NCBI RefSeq assembly: GCF_030369635.1
Contig: NZ_CP128474.1
Location: forward strand, 558,001 to 622,000
Source: Microbacterium arborescens
GTDB taxonomy: Bacteria > Actinomycetota > Actinomycetes > Actinomycetales > Microbacteriaceae
DNA: 64,000 bases
Direction: 5' to 3'
The notes beneath the pieces were generated by a model, which saw only the letters and a list, made by a program, of their open reading frames with translations, made no database searches and was not told where the DNA came from. A program made the translations under genes and the position numbers. Of the stretch, positions 49,293-57,344 are shown piece after piece. Every line of letters begins with the position of its first letter. Position 1 is the first letter of the stretch.

Positions 49293-50463
49293 GGTAGAGC
49301 GCTCCGTTCACGCGATCGATCGCGAGCTGCCCGATCCCCACGACGGCGGCGCGCTCGCCGAGCTCGCCGATGAGGATGCGCGGCGGCGCGGGGATGCGCC
49401 CCGTGAGCCGCCGGTCGATCTCGTCGACGAGCACGCCGGCGCGTTCGGGCAGGGCGCCGGTGAGGATGACCTCGCCGCAGTCGAGGACCACCGCCAGAGC
49501 TGCCACCGACATCGCGATGTAGTCCAGGAGCTCGGTGGCCGGCCCCCGCGCGGCGTCGGAGCCGTCGGCGTACTCGTCGAGGATGCCGAGGGTCGATTCC
49601 CGGCGGGCCAGCGGGGAACGGGACGCCCCGAGTTCGAGGATGCGGCTCTCGAGGTCGCCGCCGGCCGCGGGGGCGCGGGTGAAACCGGATCGATCGGCGA
49701 TCAGGTGTCCGATCTCGCCCGCGGCGGCCCGTGCGCCGCGGAGCAGCCGGCCGTCGGCGACGATACCCGCGCCGAGCCCGACACCGAGCACGAAGGTGGC
49801 CAGGTTCGCGCTTCCGCGCCCGGCTCCGTGCGACCATTCCCCGACCGCGACGGCGTTGGCGTCGTTCTCGACGACGGTGGGCAGGCCGGTCCGCTCGGCG
49901 ATGAGGTCACGCAGCGGCACGTCGACCCAGCCGAGTTCGACGGAGTCGCCGACGTGGCCGGTGGGGGCGACGACGCCGGGGACGGCCACGCCGACCCCGT
50001 AGGCCGGGATGCCGCGCAGCGCGGCCGCCGTGCGGAGGTCGTCGACGAGTCGGAGCGTGCCGTCCAGGCGCGACGCGGGATCGAGGGCCCCGTCCGCACC
50101 GATGAGCGATCGCTCTTCGGTGTGGCGCACATCGCCGTTCAAGTCGATGAGCGCACCGCGGGCGCAGGTGTCGGTCACGTCGAGGGCGATGACGCTGCGG
50201 GTCTCGCCGGCGTACCGGTAGCGGTGGGTCGGTCGACCGATCGCGCCGCCGAGGTCGCGCTCGACCACGATGGCGCCGTCGTCGACCAAGCGCGTGCAGA
50301 GCCGGTGGACGGTCGCGGTGGCGAGGCCGGTGGCCTCGACGAGCTCGACGCGGCCCAGCGGGCCGCGGGTGCGCAGCGCATCGAGGATCGCGGTCTGATT
50401 GATCAGCGTCACGGTGCGCGTCGTGGCCGTCGCCCGGCTCGGGGCTGCCTCATCCGGCGTCAT
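49285..50463 (-). CDS. ROK-family transcriptional regulator (NagC type)
   Basis: A 392-residue regulator. An N-terminal winged helix-turn-helix (about 20-75, LVEATGLATATVHRLCTRL) is joined to a ROK sugar-kinase-like domain with a nucleotide-loop-like segment (GVGLGAGIVADG) and GARAAAGEIGHL. ATG 50463 is preferred because GAGGAACG precedes it. It is the first gene of the GlcNAc/beta-galactosidase operon and divergent from the fucosidase operon, so I infer it controls both, probably responding to an amino sugar. Confidence 0.88.
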   Translation of the reverse strand: MTPDEAAPSRATATTRTVTLINQTAILDALRTRGPLGRVELVEATGLATATVHRLCTRLVDDGAIVVERDLGGAIGRPTHRYRYAGETRSVIALDVTDTCARGALIDLNGDVRHTEERSLIGADGALDPASRLDGTLRLVDDLRTAAALRGIPAYGVGVAVPGVVAPTGHVGDSVELGWVDVPLRDLIAERTGLPTVVENDANAVAVGEWSHGAGRGSANLATFVLGVGLGAGIVADGRLLRGARAAAGEIGHLIADRSGFTRAPAAGGDLESRILELGASRSPLARRESTLGILDEYADGSDAARGPATELLDYIAMSVAALAVVLDCGEVILTGALPERAGVLVDEIDRRLTGRIPAPPRILIGELGERAAVVGIGQLAIDRVNGALYLA

Positions 50464-50492
50464 GCGTTCCTCGATCTCATGGTGTCCGACCA

Positions 50493-50521
50493 TTGCAGAA
50501 TATATCTCGCACTGATAAAAA
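50493..50521. promoter_or_regulatory. AT-rich divergent promoter between ROK operon and fucosidase operon
   Basis: TTGCAG (50493-50498), a 17-base spacer and TAAAAA (50516-50521) form a plus-strand promoter for the fucosidase unit. TATATT read on the minus strand (50499-50504) is a -10 candidate for the ROK gene. The two promoters interleave within 94 bases, and no LacI-type operator is present here. Confidence 0.5.
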
Positions 50522-50557
50522 AGCTCACGACCCCGCCCCGATGCTCCTGGAGGCACG

Positions 50558-51547
50558 ATGACACCCGATGTGCGATCGAGGCCCGACCTCCTCTCGGCGA
50601 TGGGGAGATGGGGGCTCGGCACCGGCCCGCTCGGCAACCTCTTCGCTGCGATCGATGACGACCGCGCTCGCCGGATCGTCGACGCGAGCTGGGACCGCGG
50701 CGTGCGCATGTTCGACACCGCTCCGCACTACGGCCTCGGGCTGGCGGAGCGCAGATTGGGCGACGCGCTGCGCGACCGACCGCGCGAGCAGTACGTCGTC
50801 TCGACGAAGGTGGGCCGCCTGCTCGTCCCGAATCCCGGTGGTGCCGCCCAGCGCGACCCCGGCGGGTTCGTCGTGCCCGCGAACCTCGCCCGCCGGTGGG
50901 ACTTCTCCGCTCGTGGCGTGCGCGAGTCGTGGGAGCGATCGCTCGAGCGCCTGGGGCTCGATGCGGTCGACATCCTCTACCTTCACGATCCCGACGACCA
51001 GCTCGACGTCGCCGTGAACGAGGCGCTCCCCGCCCTCGTCGAGCTGCGCGAGGCCGGTCATGTCTCCGCGATCGGCATCGGGACGACGAATGCCGCTGCA
51101 GCGACGCGGGTCGTCGAGACGGGACTGGCGGATGTGGTGATGATCGCGGGCCGCTACACCCTCCTCGACCGCACGGCATCGGAGCGGCTCCTGCCCGCGG
51201 CGCTCGAGCACGGCGTCGCCGTCGTCGCCGCCGGCGTCTACAACTCCGGCATTCTGGCGACCCGGCGCCCCGGGCCGACGAGCTTCTACGATTACGCCCC
51301 CGCATCGGACGAGATCATCGCGCGCGCCACGCGACTGGCGGACGTCTGCGCCGCCCACGGCGTCGAGCTGTCCCGCGCGGCGCGGGTGTTCGCGCTGCGG
51401 CATCCCGCCGTCGTCTCCGTGGTCCTCGGCATCGGCGACCCCTCCCAGGTGCCGGGGTCGTTCGACGACGACGAGCCGCTGCCCGACGCGCTGTGGGCCG
51501 ATCTCGACGCCGAGTCGCGCCGTGACCGGACCGGAGGCGGTGCGTGA
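50558..51547 (+). CDS. Aldo/keto reductase, probable L-fucose (D-threo-aldose) 1-dehydrogenase
   Basis: A 329-residue aldo/keto reductase. Catalytic Asp53 and Tyr58 lie in MFDTAPHYGLGLAE, Lys84 or nearby in VVSTKVGRL, and the His is in LYLHDPDD. The opening GLGTGPLGNL and the overall form match the L-fucose/D-threo-aldose dehydrogenase branch. The GTGA overlap with the GH95 alpha-L-fucosidase gene strongly suggests it oxidises the fucose released by that enzyme. CTGGAGG precedes the ATG. Confidence 0.82.
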   Translation: MTPDVRSRPDLLSAMGRWGLGTGPLGNLFAAIDDDRARRIVDASWDRGVRMFDTAPHYGLGLAERRLGDALRDRPREQYVVSTKVGRLLVPNPGGAAQRDPGGFVVPANLARRWDFSARGVRESWERSLERLGLDAVDILYLHDPDDQLDVAVNEALPALVELREAGHVSAIGIGTTNAAAATRVVETGLADVVMIAGRYTLLDRTASERLLPAALEHGVAVVAAGVYNSGILATRRPGPTSFYDYAPASDEIIARATRLADVCAAHGVELSRAARVFALRHPAVVSVVLGIGDPSQVPGSFDDDEPLPDALWADLDAESRRDRTGGGA

Positions 51548-53922
51548 GCGAGCACGTCCTGCGATACGCGGCGCCGGCACGGGAGTGGACCGACGCGCTG
51601 CCGATCGGCAACGGCTCCCTGGGGGCGATGTGCTTCGGCGACCCGGCCGAAGCGGTCTTCGTCCTCAATGAGGAGACGGCGTGGTCGGGCAGCCCCGCAA
51701 GCGAGCGGATGCCGCCGACCGTCGGCGCCGACGCGGCCGCCGCGGCCCTCGCGCGTGCCCGTGAGGCGATGCGGGACGAGCGGTTCGGCGATGCCGACGA
51801 GGCCGTCCGTCTCCTCCAGCACCGGCACACGCAGGCCTATCTGCCCGTGGCGACCCTGCGCGTGTCTGTCGCCGGCATCGGCGCGGACGCCCTGCGCGAG
51901 CATGCCGGGTACGAGCGTTCGCTCGATCTGCGCACGGCCACGCACACCGTCCGCACCGGACCCGTCGACGCGCCGTCGACGCAGCGCACCTGGATCAGCG
52001 CGCCGCACGGTGTGATGATCCACGAGATCGATACTCCCGGCCTGACCGACGTCGGACTCGCCCTCGAGACCGGTCTGCGCGAACTCGCTCGCGTCGAGAG
52101 CGATGACGCCACCACCCTGCTCTTCCGCCTGCCCTCCGACGTCGTTCCGCCCCACGACGAGTCCGACGAGCCGATCGTGTACGACGAGAGCGAGGTCGTC
52201 GAGGGGGCCGTGGTGGTGCGGGTCGTCTCCGACGCTCGCGACCCCGAGCGCCCACTGCGCGGCATCCGCACGCTCCGGCTCATCATCGCCGTCGAGACGA
52301 CCTTCACCCGCATCGGCGTGTCACCGCGGGGGCGGGCGGAGGATGTGGCCGACCGCGCCGTCGCCCGTATCGAACGCGCGCTCGCCGACGGCATCGACCG
52401 TGTGCGCGCTGCGCAGCTCGGTGACCATGAGCGTCTCTACGGGCGAGTCGAGCTCGATCTCGATGCGCCGCCGCCTGATGCTCCCACCGACGTGCGGCTG
52501 CGGGCGATCGATGTCGGCGGCGACGCGGGGGAAGGAGCGGAACCCGCGCGCGACCCCGGCCTCGCCGCGCTGCTCTTCCACTACGGGCGATACCTGCTGA
52601 TCTGCTCCTCACGTCCCGGAGGTCTTCCGGCGACCCTCCAGGGAATCTGGAACGGCGAGATGCGGCCGCCGTGGAGTTCGAACTACACGACCAACATCAA
52701 TGTGCAGATGAACTACTGGGCGGCGCACACAACCGCCCTCGCCGAGACCGAGGAACCGCTGCTCGACCTCATCGAGGCGCTCGCCGACAACGGCCGCGAG
52801 ACGGCGCGTCGCCTCTACGGGGCTCGTGGCTGGGCCGCGCACCACAACACCGACGCGTGGGCGTACACGCAGCCGGTCGGAAACGGCGTCCACGACGCGC
52901 AATGGGCCTTCTGGCCGATGGCCGGATTCTGGCTGTGCCGACACCTCGAGGAGCGGCACCGGTTCGGCGGGGGAGACGCTGCTTCGCGCCGGCGTGCGCA
53001 CCGCATCATCCGGCAGGCGTCGCTGTTCGCGCTCGACTGGGTGCATCGTGCTCCTGACGGCACGTTCACGACCCTCCTGTCGACATCCCCCGAGAACGAC
53101 TACCGCACCCCGGACGGGGGACGTGCCGCGGTCACCACCGGAGCCGCCCTCGACCTCGTGCTGCTCCGCGAGCACCTCGCGGCCGACCTCGCGCTCGCCG
53201 CGGAGCTCGGGCACGACGCCCCGGCGGATGCCGATGCCGGCCGCATCCGCGAGGTGCTGGACGTGCTCGCGCCGGTCCGCATCACCGCCTCGGGCAGCAT
53301 CGCGGAGTGGGACGGTGACCCCGATGCCGTCGATCCGCATCATCGGCATGTCTCCCCGGTCGCGTTCGTGTATCCCGGGTCCGACGATCTCGGCGAGGAG
53401 CATCGCCGTGCCGCCTCGCGCTTCCTCGACATGCGGGGCGACGACGCGACCGGATGGTCGCTCGCCTGGAAGCTCGCGCTCCGCGCGCGGCTGCGCGAGC
53501 CCGAGCGGGTCGATGCGCTGCTGAAGCTGGTGTTCCGCGACATGACGTTGCCCCGCGACGCGGAGGTGGGCGGGCTGTACCCGTCGCTGCTGGCGGCGCA
53601 CCCGCCGTTCCAGATCGACGGGAACCTCGGCTACACCGCGGCGATCGCGGAGTGCCTGCTGCAGTCGCACCGGGATGACATCGAGCTGCTGCCCGCGGTG
53701 CCGGCCTCGATCGGCGGGGGCCGGATCCGGGGCCTGCGCGCCCGGCCGGGAATCGTCGTCGACCTCGCGTGGGCGATGTCGGATACCGGCGCGCGGCTGT
53801 CATCCGCGCGCCTGACGGCGGAGACGGATGCCGCTGTCGGCAGCCGGCTCGTGCGGTGGCCCGGTGGCTCTGCGCGCGTCGAGCTCCACGCCGGCCGCCC
53901 CGTCGAGCTCGACGGCGGCTGA
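51544..53922 (+). CDS. Alpha-L-fucosidase, GH95
   Basis: A 792-residue GH95 enzyme. The N-terminal beta-domain begins WTDALPIGNGSLGAMCFG, and the alpha/alpha toroid contains NYTTNINVQMNYW (about 380-392), the asparagine-rich catalytic region of the family. FQIDGNLGYTAAIAECLLQS lies near the C-terminus. GH95 enzymes invert and favour alpha-1,2-linked L-fucose. There is no signal peptide, so it is intracellular. The GTG start overlaps the dehydrogenase stop; a strong hairpin follows its stop. Confidence 0.93.
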   Translation: MSEHVLRYAAPAREWTDALPIGNGSLGAMCFGDPAEAVFVLNEETAWSGSPASERMPPTVGADAAAAALARAREAMRDERFGDADEAVRLLQHRHTQAYLPVATLRVSVAGIGADALREHAGYERSLDLRTATHTVRTGPVDAPSTQRTWISAPHGVMIHEIDTPGLTDVGLALETGLRELARVESDDATTLLFRLPSDVVPPHDESDEPIVYDESEVVEGAVVVRVVSDARDPERPLRGIRTLRLIIAVETTFTRIGVSPRGRAEDVADRAVARIERALADGIDRVRAAQLGDHERLYGRVELDLDAPPPDAPTDVRLRAIDVGGDAGEGAEPARDPGLAALLFHYGRYLLICSSRPGGLPATLQGIWNGEMRPPWSSNYTTNINVQMNYWAAHTTALAETEEPLLDLIEALADNGRETARRLYGARGWAAHHNTDAWAYTQPVGNGVHDAQWAFWPMAGFWLCRHLEERHRFGGGDAASRRRAHRIIRQASLFALDWVHRAPDGTFTTLLSTSPENDYRTPDGGRAAVTTGAALDLVLLREHLAADLALAAELGHDAPADADAGRIREVLDVLAPVRITASGSIAEWDGDPDAVDPHHRHVSPVAFVYPGSDDLGEEHRRAASRFLDMRGDDATGWSLAWKLALRARLREPERVDALLKLVFRDMTLPRDAEVGGLYPSLLAAHPPFQIDGNLGYTAAIAECLLQSHRDDIELLPAVPASIGGGRIRGLRARPGIVVDLAWAMSDTGARLSSARLTAETDAAVGSRLVRWPGGSARVELHAGRPVELDGG

Positions 53923-53926
53923 CCCG

Positions 53927-53946
53927 CGCCCCTCTCCGGAGGGGCG
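53927..53946 (+). terminator. Hairpin terminator after the fucosidase operon
   Basis: CGCCCCTC-TCCG-GAGGGGCG, a perfect eight-base-pair GC stem with a four-base loop, five bases after the GH95 stop and ahead of the next promoter. Confidence 0.75.
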
Positions 53947-53958
53947 ACGCGTTGCGGC

Positions 53959-54007
53959 TTGCGCGCGGACCAAGCCGCCATCTACAGTATGGGAAAGCGC
54001 TTACCAT
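53959..54007 (+). promoter_or_regulatory. Promoter and LacI-type operator of the DUF993 operon
   Basis: TTGCGC (53959-53964), an 18-base spacer and TACAGT (53983-53988) form a promoter. ATGGGAAAGCGCTTACCAT (53989-54007) is a near-perfect 19-base palindrome exactly over the expected transcription start. The LacI gene three genes downstream is the natural candidate regulator. Confidence 0.7.
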
Positions 54008-54041
54008 CTCATCGGTGAGCGGACGAAGAAAAGGAACGCCC

Positions 54042-55241
54042 GTGTCAGAGACGACCACCCTCAGCCCCGCGCCGGCCACGGCGACCGCCCCGCAGGTCCG
54101 CGAGATCGGCATCATCATGAACGGCGTCTCGGGCCGGATGGGCTACCGCCAGCACCTCGTCCGCTCGATCCTCGCGATCCGAGACCAGGGCGGCATCGAA
54201 CTGCCCGACGGCACGAAGGTCACGGTCAAGCCGCTCCTCGTCGGCCGCAGCGAGGCGAAGCTCGCCGACCTCGCCGCCAAGCACGGCATCGAGGACTACA
54301 CGACCGACCTCGACGCAGCCCTGGCCGATCCCCGGTGGGAGATCTACGCCGACTTCCTCGTCACGAAGGCCCGCGCGACGGCGCTGCGCAAGGCGATCGC
54401 CGCCGGCAAGACCATCTACACCGAGAAGCCCACCGCCGAATCCGTCGACGAAGCGCTCGAGCTCGCCAAGCTCGCCGCGGAAGCCGGCGTCAAGACCGGC
54501 GTCGTGCACGACAAGCTCTACCTCCCGGGACTGCAGAAGCTCAAGCGCCTCATCGACTCGGGCTTCTTCGGCCGCATCCTCTCGGTGCGCGGTGAGTTCG
54601 GCTACTGGGTGTTCGAGGGCGACTGGCAGCCCGCGCAGCGGCCGAGCTGGAACTACCGCGCCGAAGACGGCGGCGGCATCATCGTCGACATGTTCCCGCA
54701 CTGGAACTACGTGCTCGAGAACCTCTTCGGCGACGTCAAGACCGTCTACGCGCAGGCCGCCGTGCACATCGCCGACCGCTGGGACGAGCGAGGCGAGCAC
54801 TACACCGCGACGGCAGAGGATGCCGCCTACGGCGTCTTCGAGCTCGAGGGCGGAGTGATCGCCCAGATCAACTCGTCGTGGACCGTGCGCGTCAACCGCG
54901 ACGAGCTCGTCGAGTTCCACGTCGACGGCACGCACGGCTCCGCCGTCGTGGGTCTGTTCGGCGCGAAGATCCAGCCCCGCAACGCCACCCCCAAGCCGGT
55001 GTGGAACCCCGACCTCGAAGACACGCACGACTACGACGCCGACTGGCAGAACGTGCCCACCAACGACGTCTTCCTCAACGGCTTCCGTCAGCAGTGGGAG
55101 GAGTTCCTCACCTCGTACGTGACCGAGACCCCCTACGAGTTCGACCTGCTCGCCGGCGCCCGGGGCGTGCAGCTCGCCGAGGCGGGCCTGCAGTCGAGCC
55201 GCGAGGGCCGCAAGGTCGAGCTGCCGACCCTCAGCATCTGA
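54042..55241 (+). CDS. Gfo/Idh/MocA family oxidoreductase, first gene of an unrecognised pathway
   Basis: A 399-residue NAD(P)-dependent oxidoreductase. The unusual nucleotide-binding opening GIIMNGVSGRMGYRQHL (about 22-38) replaces the usual GxGxxG. EKP lies in IYTEKPTAES near 130-139, and a conserved-looking HDK and YW-rich segment follow. GTG 54042 is chosen for the AAAGGAAC upstream. It heads a unit with a DUF993 protein and a TIM-barrel isomerase. Oxidation of a sugar or polyol is inferred from the family; the substrate is unknown. Confidence 0.85.
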   Translation: MSETTTLSPAPATATAPQVREIGIIMNGVSGRMGYRQHLVRSILAIRDQGGIELPDGTKVTVKPLLVGRSEAKLADLAAKHGIEDYTTDLDAALADPRWEIYADFLVTKARATALRKAIAAGKTIYTEKPTAESVDEALELAKLAAEAGVKTGVVHDKLYLPGLQKLKRLIDSGFFGRILSVRGEFGYWVFEGDWQPAQRPSWNYRAEDGGGIIVDMFPHWNYVLENLFGDVKTVYAQAAVHIADRWDERGEHYTATAEDAAYGVFELEGGVIAQINSSWTVRVNRDELVEFHVDGTHGSAVVGLFGAKIQPRNATPKPVWNPDLEDTHDYDADWQNVPTNDVFLNGFRQQWEEFLTSYVTETPYEFDLLAGARGVQLAEAGLQSSREGRKVELPTLSI

Positions 55242-55251
55242 GCGCCGCACG

Positions 55252-56454
55252 ATGACCGATCTCACCCTCCTCGGCGCCGACGGCGCCATCACCTCCGTTC
55301 CGCTGGGCGAGGCCCCCGGCTTCGCCCGACCCAAGACCGCGCTGCGCAGTCGTGTCGCGTACGCGGCGGCCCATGTGGTCCCCGTCGTCTCGGCGGACAA
55401 CACGCCTGGACAGCCGGCGCAGATCGATTGGGACGCCACCCTCGGCTTCCGCCGCGCCGTGTACTCGTGGGGGCTCGGCGTCGCCGACGCCATGGACACC
55501 GCGCAGCGGAACATGGGCCTCGACGCCGCCGCCACGCGCGAGCTCATCGCCCGCTCGGCAGAGGTCGCTCGCGAGGAGGGCGGCTCGGTCGTCGTCGGCG
55601 TCAACACCGACCACATCGATGACGAGCACATCTCGCTCGACCAGGTCATCGACGCCTACAAGAGCCAGCTGGCGTTCACCGAGGAGCAGGGCGCTGGGCC
55701 CGTGCTCATGGCGTCGCGGCACCTCGCCCGAGCGGCGTCATCGGCCGACGACTACCGCCGGGTGTACCGCGAGGTGCTCGCCGCGGCATCCGGCCCCGTC
55801 GTCCTGCACTGGCTCGGCACCGCCTTCGATCCCAGCCTCGCGGGCTACTTCGGCTCGCCCGACTGGCGCGCGGCATCCGACGTCCTCGTCGAGATCATCG
55901 GCGAGAACGCCGACAGAGTCGCGGGCGTGAAGATGAGCCTTCTCGACGCCTCGTCCGAGGTGTCGGTGCGCGAGCGCCTGCCCGAGGGCGTGCGCATGTT
56001 CACCGGCGACGACTTCAACTACGTCGGACTCATCGGCGGCGCCGACGTGCCGCAAGCGACCCAGCCCGACCGCGACCCGGCCTCGGCGCGCCAGCACTCG
56101 GACGCGCTGCTCGGCGCGTTCGCGGCCATCACGCCCGTCGCCTCCGCGGCCATCCAGGCTCTGGATTACGGCGATGCCGACCGGTATCTCGCGATTCTCG
56201 GACCGACCGAAGAGCTCAGCCGGCAGGTGTTCGCCGCGCCGACCTTCTACTACAAGACCGGCGTGGCCTTCCTGTCGTGGCTGAACGGTCACCAGGCGGC
56301 GTTCCAGATGGTCGGCGGACTGCACTCGGCGCGCAGCCTCCCGCACCTCTCGCGCATCGTCGAGCTCGCGAACGCGTCGCACGCACTCGAGCAGCCGGAG
56401 CTCGCCGCCGACCGCTGGCACGCGATGCTGCGTCTGAACGGGGTCGAGGCATGA
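55252..56454 (+). CDS. DUF993 family protein (dihydrodipicolinate-synthase-like barrel)
   Basis: A 400-residue protein I place in DUF993, a family of probable TIM-barrel aldolase/lyase-like enzymes without an established reaction. Blocks such as VVLHWLGTAFDPSLAGYF (about 183-200) and GVKMSLLD (about 223-230, with a Lys in the position typical of Schiff-base enzymes) support a class I aldolase-like chemistry, which is inference. It lies ten bases after the oxidoreductase gene and overlaps the isomerase gene by ATGA, so the three products probably act in sequence. Confidence 0.78.
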   Translation: MTDLTLLGADGAITSVPLGEAPGFARPKTALRSRVAYAAAHVVPVVSADNTPGQPAQIDWDATLGFRRAVYSWGLGVADAMDTAQRNMGLDAAATRELIARSAEVAREEGGSVVVGVNTDHIDDEHISLDQVIDAYKSQLAFTEEQGAGPVLMASRHLARAASSADDYRRVYREVLAAASGPVVLHWLGTAFDPSLAGYFGSPDWRAASDVLVEIIGENADRVAGVKMSLLDASSEVSVRERLPEGVRMFTGDDFNYVGLIGGADVPQATQPDRDPASARQHSDALLGAFAAITPVASAAIQALDYGDADRYLAILGPTEELSRQVFAAPTFYYKTGVAFLSWLNGHQAAFQMVGGLHSARSLPHLSRIVELANASHALEQPELAADRWHAMLRLNGVEA

Positions 56455-57335
56455 GCGTCGACCCGCGCCTGTCGATCAACCAGGCGACGATCAAGTACGC
56501 CGATCTCGCCACCGCGCTGCGGGTCACGGCGGAGGCCGGGATCGAGGCGATCGGCCTGTGGCGCGAGCCCGTGCAGGAGGTCGGCCTCGCGACGGCGGCC
56601 GCCATGCTGACCGACTCGGGCCTGCGGTTCACCACACACTGCCGGGCGGGTTTCTTCACGATGCCGGAGGGGCCCGCCCGGCGCTCGTCGATCGACGACA
56701 ACCGCGTCGCGATCGACGAGGCCGCCGCGCTCGCCGCCGCCGGGGCTCCCGGATCGACCGCGATCCTCGTGCTCGTCGCGGGTGGGCTGCCCGAGGGTTC
56801 GCGCGACATCGCGGGGGCGCGCGAGCGCGTCCGCGATGCGATCGGCGAGCTCGCTCCGCACGCGAAGGCGGCGGGGGTGACGCTGGCGATCGAGCCGCTG
56901 CATCCGATGTTCGCCTCCGACCGCTGCGTCGTCTCCACCCTCGGTCAGGCTCTCGACATCGCGGCGGACTTCGAGCCCGAGGTCGTCGGCGCCACGGTCG
57001 ACACGTTCCACATCTTCTGGGACCCCGACGTCGTGTCCGCCATCGAGCGCGCCGGCCGCGAGGGGCGTATCGCGACCTACCAGGTGTGCGACTGGAAGAC
57101 GCCGCTGCCCGCGGACGTGCTTCTCAGCCGTCACTACCCGGGCGACGGGGTCATCGACTTCGCGTCGCTGACCCGGGCCGTCGAGGCGACGGGATACGAC
57201 CGTGATATCGAGGTCGAGATCTTCAACGCCGACATCTGGGCCGCTGATCCCGCCGTCGTCGTGCGCCGCACCGCCGAGGCATTCGGCGCCGTCGTGACGC
57301 CGCACCTCGCCGGCGCGCGCACCCCCACCCCATAG
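56451..57335 (+). CDS. Sugar phosphate isomerase/epimerase-like TIM-barrel protein
   Basis: A 294-residue AP-endonuclease-2/xylose-isomerase-like barrel, IolE/hydroxypyruvate-isomerase type. Candidate metal ligands are in LAIEPLHPMFASDR (Glu), GATVDTFHIFWDPD (Asp/His), YQVCDWKTP and IEVEIFN (Glu). The start is coupled to the DUF993 gene by ATGA. It probably isomerises, epimerises or dehydrates the keto-sugar made by the Gfo/Idh enzyme; the precise reaction is not visible. Confidence 0.85.
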   Translation: MSVDPRLSINQATIKYADLATALRVTAEAGIEAIGLWREPVQEVGLATAAAMLTDSGLRFTTHCRAGFFTMPEGPARRSSIDDNRVAIDEAAALAAAGAPGSTAILVLVAGGLPEGSRDIAGARERVRDAIGELAPHAKAAGVTLAIEPLHPMFASDRCVVSTLGQALDIAADFEPEVVGATVDTFHIFWDPDVVSAIERAGREGRIATYQVCDWKTPLPADVLLSRHYPGDGVIDFASLTRAVEATGYDRDIEVEIFNADIWAADPAVVVRRTAEAFGAVVTPHLAGARTPTP

Positions 57336-57338
57336 ACT
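57333..57338 (+). promoter_or_regulatory. Leaderless -10 box of the second LacI gene
   Basis: TAGACT ends six bases before the GTG at 57345, the same arrangement as at 348 and 17576. It overlaps the isomerase stop codon region (57333-57335), so this LacI gene can be expressed independently of the upstream genes. Confidence 0.5.
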
Positions 57339-57344
57339 CGGCTC

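Noticed and set aside
26672..50507. Shared AATATATCT at 26672-26680 and 50499-50507, next to the GntR and ROK genes
   Set aside because: In both places it contains the minus-strand TATATT -10 box. Similar promoters explain the match, so a common operator is not needed.
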